Origin: Alistipes sp.
GTDB lineage: Bacteria > Bacillota > Clostridia > Oscillospirales > Ruminococcaceae
Length of the DNA: 64,000 nt
Direction: 5' to 3'
Assembly: GCA_023667265.1 (NCBI GenBank)
Contig: JAMPAJ010000001.1
Span: 58,059-122,058 of the forward strand
Shown: positions 62,194 through 64,000 of the stretch, piece after piece
How positions within the stretch are numbered: position 1 is the stretch's first letter
Layout of the letters: each line of letters starts with the position of its first letter
Program-made: the position numbers and the translations under genes
Notes under the pieces: model-generated
What the model was told of the DNA's origin: nothing
Seen by the model: the letters and a program-made list of their open reading frames with translations, nothing else
Database searches by the model: none

Positions 62194-63771
62194 ATGAAAA
62201 TACTGAACATTCATGGTTATAAAGGAAATGTCCATAACAGCGCTTATACTGTGATGGAAGCTATTGGTTGTGAGAATATCATATCTCCACAGCTGGATTA
62301 TGATTCTATGAATCCGGAAAGTGTTGTTGCAATTCTGCGTCAGCAGATAGTTGAGAATAACGTGGACATTATAGTCGGAACAAGTTTGGGAGGCTTTTAT
62401 GCGGCGATTCTTTCTGCACAGTTTAATCTGCCTGTTATTCTTTTGAATCCCTGTTTAATGCCATTTATATATTTGCCGAGATTAGGGTATATAAAAGATG
62501 TAAAGCCTTATATGACGATGTTCGGAAAACTCTTAAAATTAAAAAAATATAATGTTAGTACTGTTGTTGGCGGTCAGGATGAAATCATTGACACGCAGGA
62601 GTTGACAAAATCCATACTTCAAAACTCACGCTATATATTTATTCCCAAAGGTAAGCACTCCGGTGCAACATTACCTTTGAAACAGTGCTTTGAAAAGTTT
62701 TTGTCCTACATCAAAACAGATCTGCAAGATATAAATTTAGTAGAAAGTAATGATTATAAGCTTTTGCATCAAAAGTGGCGTAATGCTGAAAAGGAACGGG
62801 AGGCAATAACTGAAAAGTGGTTTTCTATTTGGAATCATATAGAATATTACTCTAAATTTGACATGGAGGAATTTAAAACTCTTTTTAAGGAGACTTGGCG
62901 GTATTTTATGAATCATGTTGGTGTGATTGAAATATGCCGGGAGGATATGAAAATCTTAAATTACATGAATCGCTTTTTAGTTCAGCTTAATTATATGGAT
63001 AACATAGCAAACTGGGAAATCAGCACATGTTACCTGTTTTTAGAGAGTTTGATTGAGACGATTTCTTCATACGATTACACAGGCTATAGAGGAGCTTTTT
63101 CAGAAGATGGAACGGTTATATTACAGCTGCCTCACTGTGCCGGAACATCTTCACAATCAGAGATAAAACTGGGTGAGTTTGATCGAGCATATGAAGAATA
63201 TTGCAAGGATTACAAATCTGAATATGAAGAAGATGAGTTTGAAGAAATCACATCTTACAGGAAAATAAGCGTTGATGATCAGACAGAAAAACACCCCATG
63301 AACGTATCAGTTTATTCAAGAGAAGAAATTGAAACCATGATTTCCGAAGGTAAATTTCCTGAAAATACAGCGGTCATCAGCTTTTATGACCCTGCAATCA
63401 AGCGGATTGACAAGGATTACACTCACGTGGATTACAGCGGCGTATGCGACCATGTTTTTTACAGCGAACTTGACGATCTTGATTTAGAGGTTCTCAAGGA
63501 AAAAGGATATACCTATGATACATACTTTCTTGAGGCAGATGAGATAGCAGAATTTGTTTATGAAGCATATCGCAGCGGAATGGATATTATATGCCAGTGC
63601 GAATACGGCCAGAGCCGTAGCGCTGGCTGTGCGGCAGCGATTATGGAGCATTTTAATCATACCGGAATTTCTGTTTTCACGGATTACAAACGTTATCCGA
63701 ATCGGGTGTTGTACCATAAAATTTTTGATGCACTGGAAAATCACAAGAAAACTCATCAAAATATGGGATAA
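62194..63771 (+). CDS. Fusion of a YqiA-like alpha/beta hydrolase and a dual-specificity-phosphatase-like domain
   Basis: The 525-residue protein starts with a compact alpha/beta hydrolase (about 1-175): ILNIHGYKGNVHNSA with the oxyanion-type HGY, IIVGTSLGGFYAA with the nucleophile serine in GTSLGG, GGQDEIIDT with the acid, and KGKHSGA with the base histidine. This resembles YqiA/UPF0227 esterases. A middle region (about 180-360) with aromatic helices has no motif I know. The C-terminus (about 370-520) has a tyrosine or dual-specificity phosphatase loop, CQCEYGQSRSAGC, i.e. Cys-x5-Arg-Ser, after an SFYDPAIKRIDKDY-type region. An AGGAGG site precedes it. The combination suggests processing of a phosphorylated, esterified substrate, but that is inference. 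Confidence 0.8.
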   Translation: MKILNIHGYKGNVHNSAYTVMEAIGCENIISPQLDYDSMNPESVVAILRQQIVENNVDIIVGTSLGGFYAAILSAQFNLPVILLNPCLMPFIYLPRLGYIKDVKPYMTMFGKLLKLKKYNVSTVVGGQDEIIDTQELTKSILQNSRYIFIPKGKHSGATLPLKQCFEKFLSYIKTDLQDINLVESNDYKLLHQKWRNAEKEREAITEKWFSIWNHIEYYSKFDMEEFKTLFKETWRYFMNHVGVIEICREDMKILNYMNRFLVQLNYMDNIANWEISTCYLFLESLIETISSYDYTGYRGAFSEDGTVILQLPHCAGTSSQSEIKLGEFDRAYEEYCKDYKSEYEEDEFEEITSYRKISVDDQTEKHPMNVSVYSREEIETMISEGKFPENTAVISFYDPAIKRIDKDYTHVDYSGVCDHVFYSELDDLDLEVLKEKGYTYDTYFLEADEIAEFVYEAYRSGMDIICQCEYGQSRSAGCAAAIMEHFNHTGISVFTDYKRYPNRVLYHKIFDALENHKKTHQNMG

Positions 63772-64000
63772 ATTAGATTTTGAACATATTTGTTTAGAGA
63801 AAACCTTTTGCTCGGCTTTATATTGCTGTGTATTATATTTCTTGCTATAATTCAATAAAAAATAGCCAGCGCATACAACTATTGAAAGCGCCAGCTTTGC
63901 CCTATTCGGTTTGGTTTTACATTTCTTCGATAAAAGTATAACGCAAGATGCTTTTTACCCGTTTTTTACGGTAAAAGGGATTCGAACTTGCACAAGGGAA
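63772..64000. other. Non-coding AT-rich end of the window
   Basis: No gene of note is seen. A weak stem-loop (GCCAGCGC ... GCGCCAGC, about 63863-63895) follows the fusion gene and could be a terminator. The last 30 bases contain AGGGATTCGAAC, a string also found on the complement of the T-arm of tRNA-Gln at 52331. It is too short and too generic to call an attachment site. Confidence 0.35.

Larger units (their letters stand above)
52407..64000. mobile_element. Integrated element or genomic island, right end outside the window
   Basis: From just after the tRNA-Gln gene the DNA is visibly AT-richer, and the gene content changes from housekeeping to a serine recombinase (52573), a RepA-like ATPase (54926), a WYL regulator, a PD-(D/E)XK nuclease and a cargo cluster of NADAR, phosphoesterase and phosphatase-type genes. 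I found no direct repeat of the tRNA 3' end within the window that would mark a right attachment site. Serine recombinases often leave only a very short core, so the left border is uncertain to about 150 bases. No relaxase, portal, terminase or conjugation gene is seen, so the element type (IME, ICE fragment, phage satellite) is open. Confidence 0.7.

Noticed and set aside
63965-64000. Truncated tRNA or right attachment site at the window end
   Set aside because: The AGGGATTCGAAC match to the tRNA T-arm is generic, and the flanking bases do not form a T-stem or extend the identity with tRNA-Gln.
1-64000. CRISPR array
   Set aside because: No regularly spaced direct repeats were seen on either strand; the repeats found are inverted or hairpin-type.

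Overview
The window looks like a chromosomal segment of a fibre-degrading, cellulosome-forming Clostridia species, most likely in or near the genus Ruminococcus (Oscillospiraceae). Three things point there. Two large secreted polysaccharidases (GH26-type mannanase, PL11-type rhamnogalacturonan lyase) end in dockerin modules. A SCIFF ribosomal peptide sits beside its radical-SAM maturase, a Clostridia hallmark. The housekeeping order miaB-ricA-mutS-mutL-miaA-hfq and sepF-ylmH-divIVA-ileS-lspA-rluD is Firmicutes-like. Species cannot be fixed from sequence reading alone.

Layout. 0-3 kb: tail of an ABC-2 transporter operon (GldG-like protein cut by the window edge, DUF4340 protein, small unknown). 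3-6 kb: hairpin-rich repeats, a strong promoter and a dockerin-bearing GH26 enzyme that probably starts at TTG. 6-14.4 kb: tRNA modification and mismatch repair (miaB, RicA/YlbF-like, mutS, an unknown gene coupled to mutL, mutL, miaA, hfq). 14.4-23.5 kb: division and envelope run (HlyD-like, yggS, sepF, ylmH, divIVA, ileS, lspA, rluD-like, Cof-type HAD). 23.6-25.4 kb: split transketolase. 25.6-29.4 kb: AraC regulator, VanY-like peptidase, oligopeptide-binding lipoprotein. 29.4-35 kb: a LacI-sensor/degenerate-GGDEF/AraC fusion regulator divergent from the PL11 lyase it probably controls. 35.1-36.8 kb: SCIFF peptide and maturase with an attenuator-like hairpin between them. 36.9-42.5 kb: minus-strand operon (membrane protein, YifB, RodA, ABC-F). 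42.9-51.1 kb: rpoB, rpoC and a TSCPD-domain protein. 51.2-52.4 kb: lipid kinase and tRNA-Gln(CTG).

From just after tRNA-Gln to the window end the DNA becomes visibly AT-richer and the gene content accessory: a large serine recombinase, a RepA-like ATPase, a WYL regulator, a PD-(D/E)XK nuclease, and a same-strand cargo cluster with a NADAR protein, a broken metallophosphoesterase, three unknown proteins and a YqiA-like hydrolase/dual-specificity-phosphatase fusion. This is read as an integrated mobile element whose right end lies beyond the window. The NADAR-to-phosphatase cluster is the best candidate for an undescribed system (possibly ADP-ribose or nucleotide chemistry in phage or element conflict), but its function is inference.

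A second theme is short non-coding repeats. Three 155-164 bp elements have perfect 16-19 bp terminal inverted repeats and share core motifs although their termini differ. One supplies the Shine-Dalgarno of an araC gene, one rewrites the C-terminus of a HAD hydrolase, and one abuts the start of a membrane-protein gene. Separately, two chain-of-hairpins composites and a third fragment lie at 3.0-3.5 and 26.4-26.6 kb.
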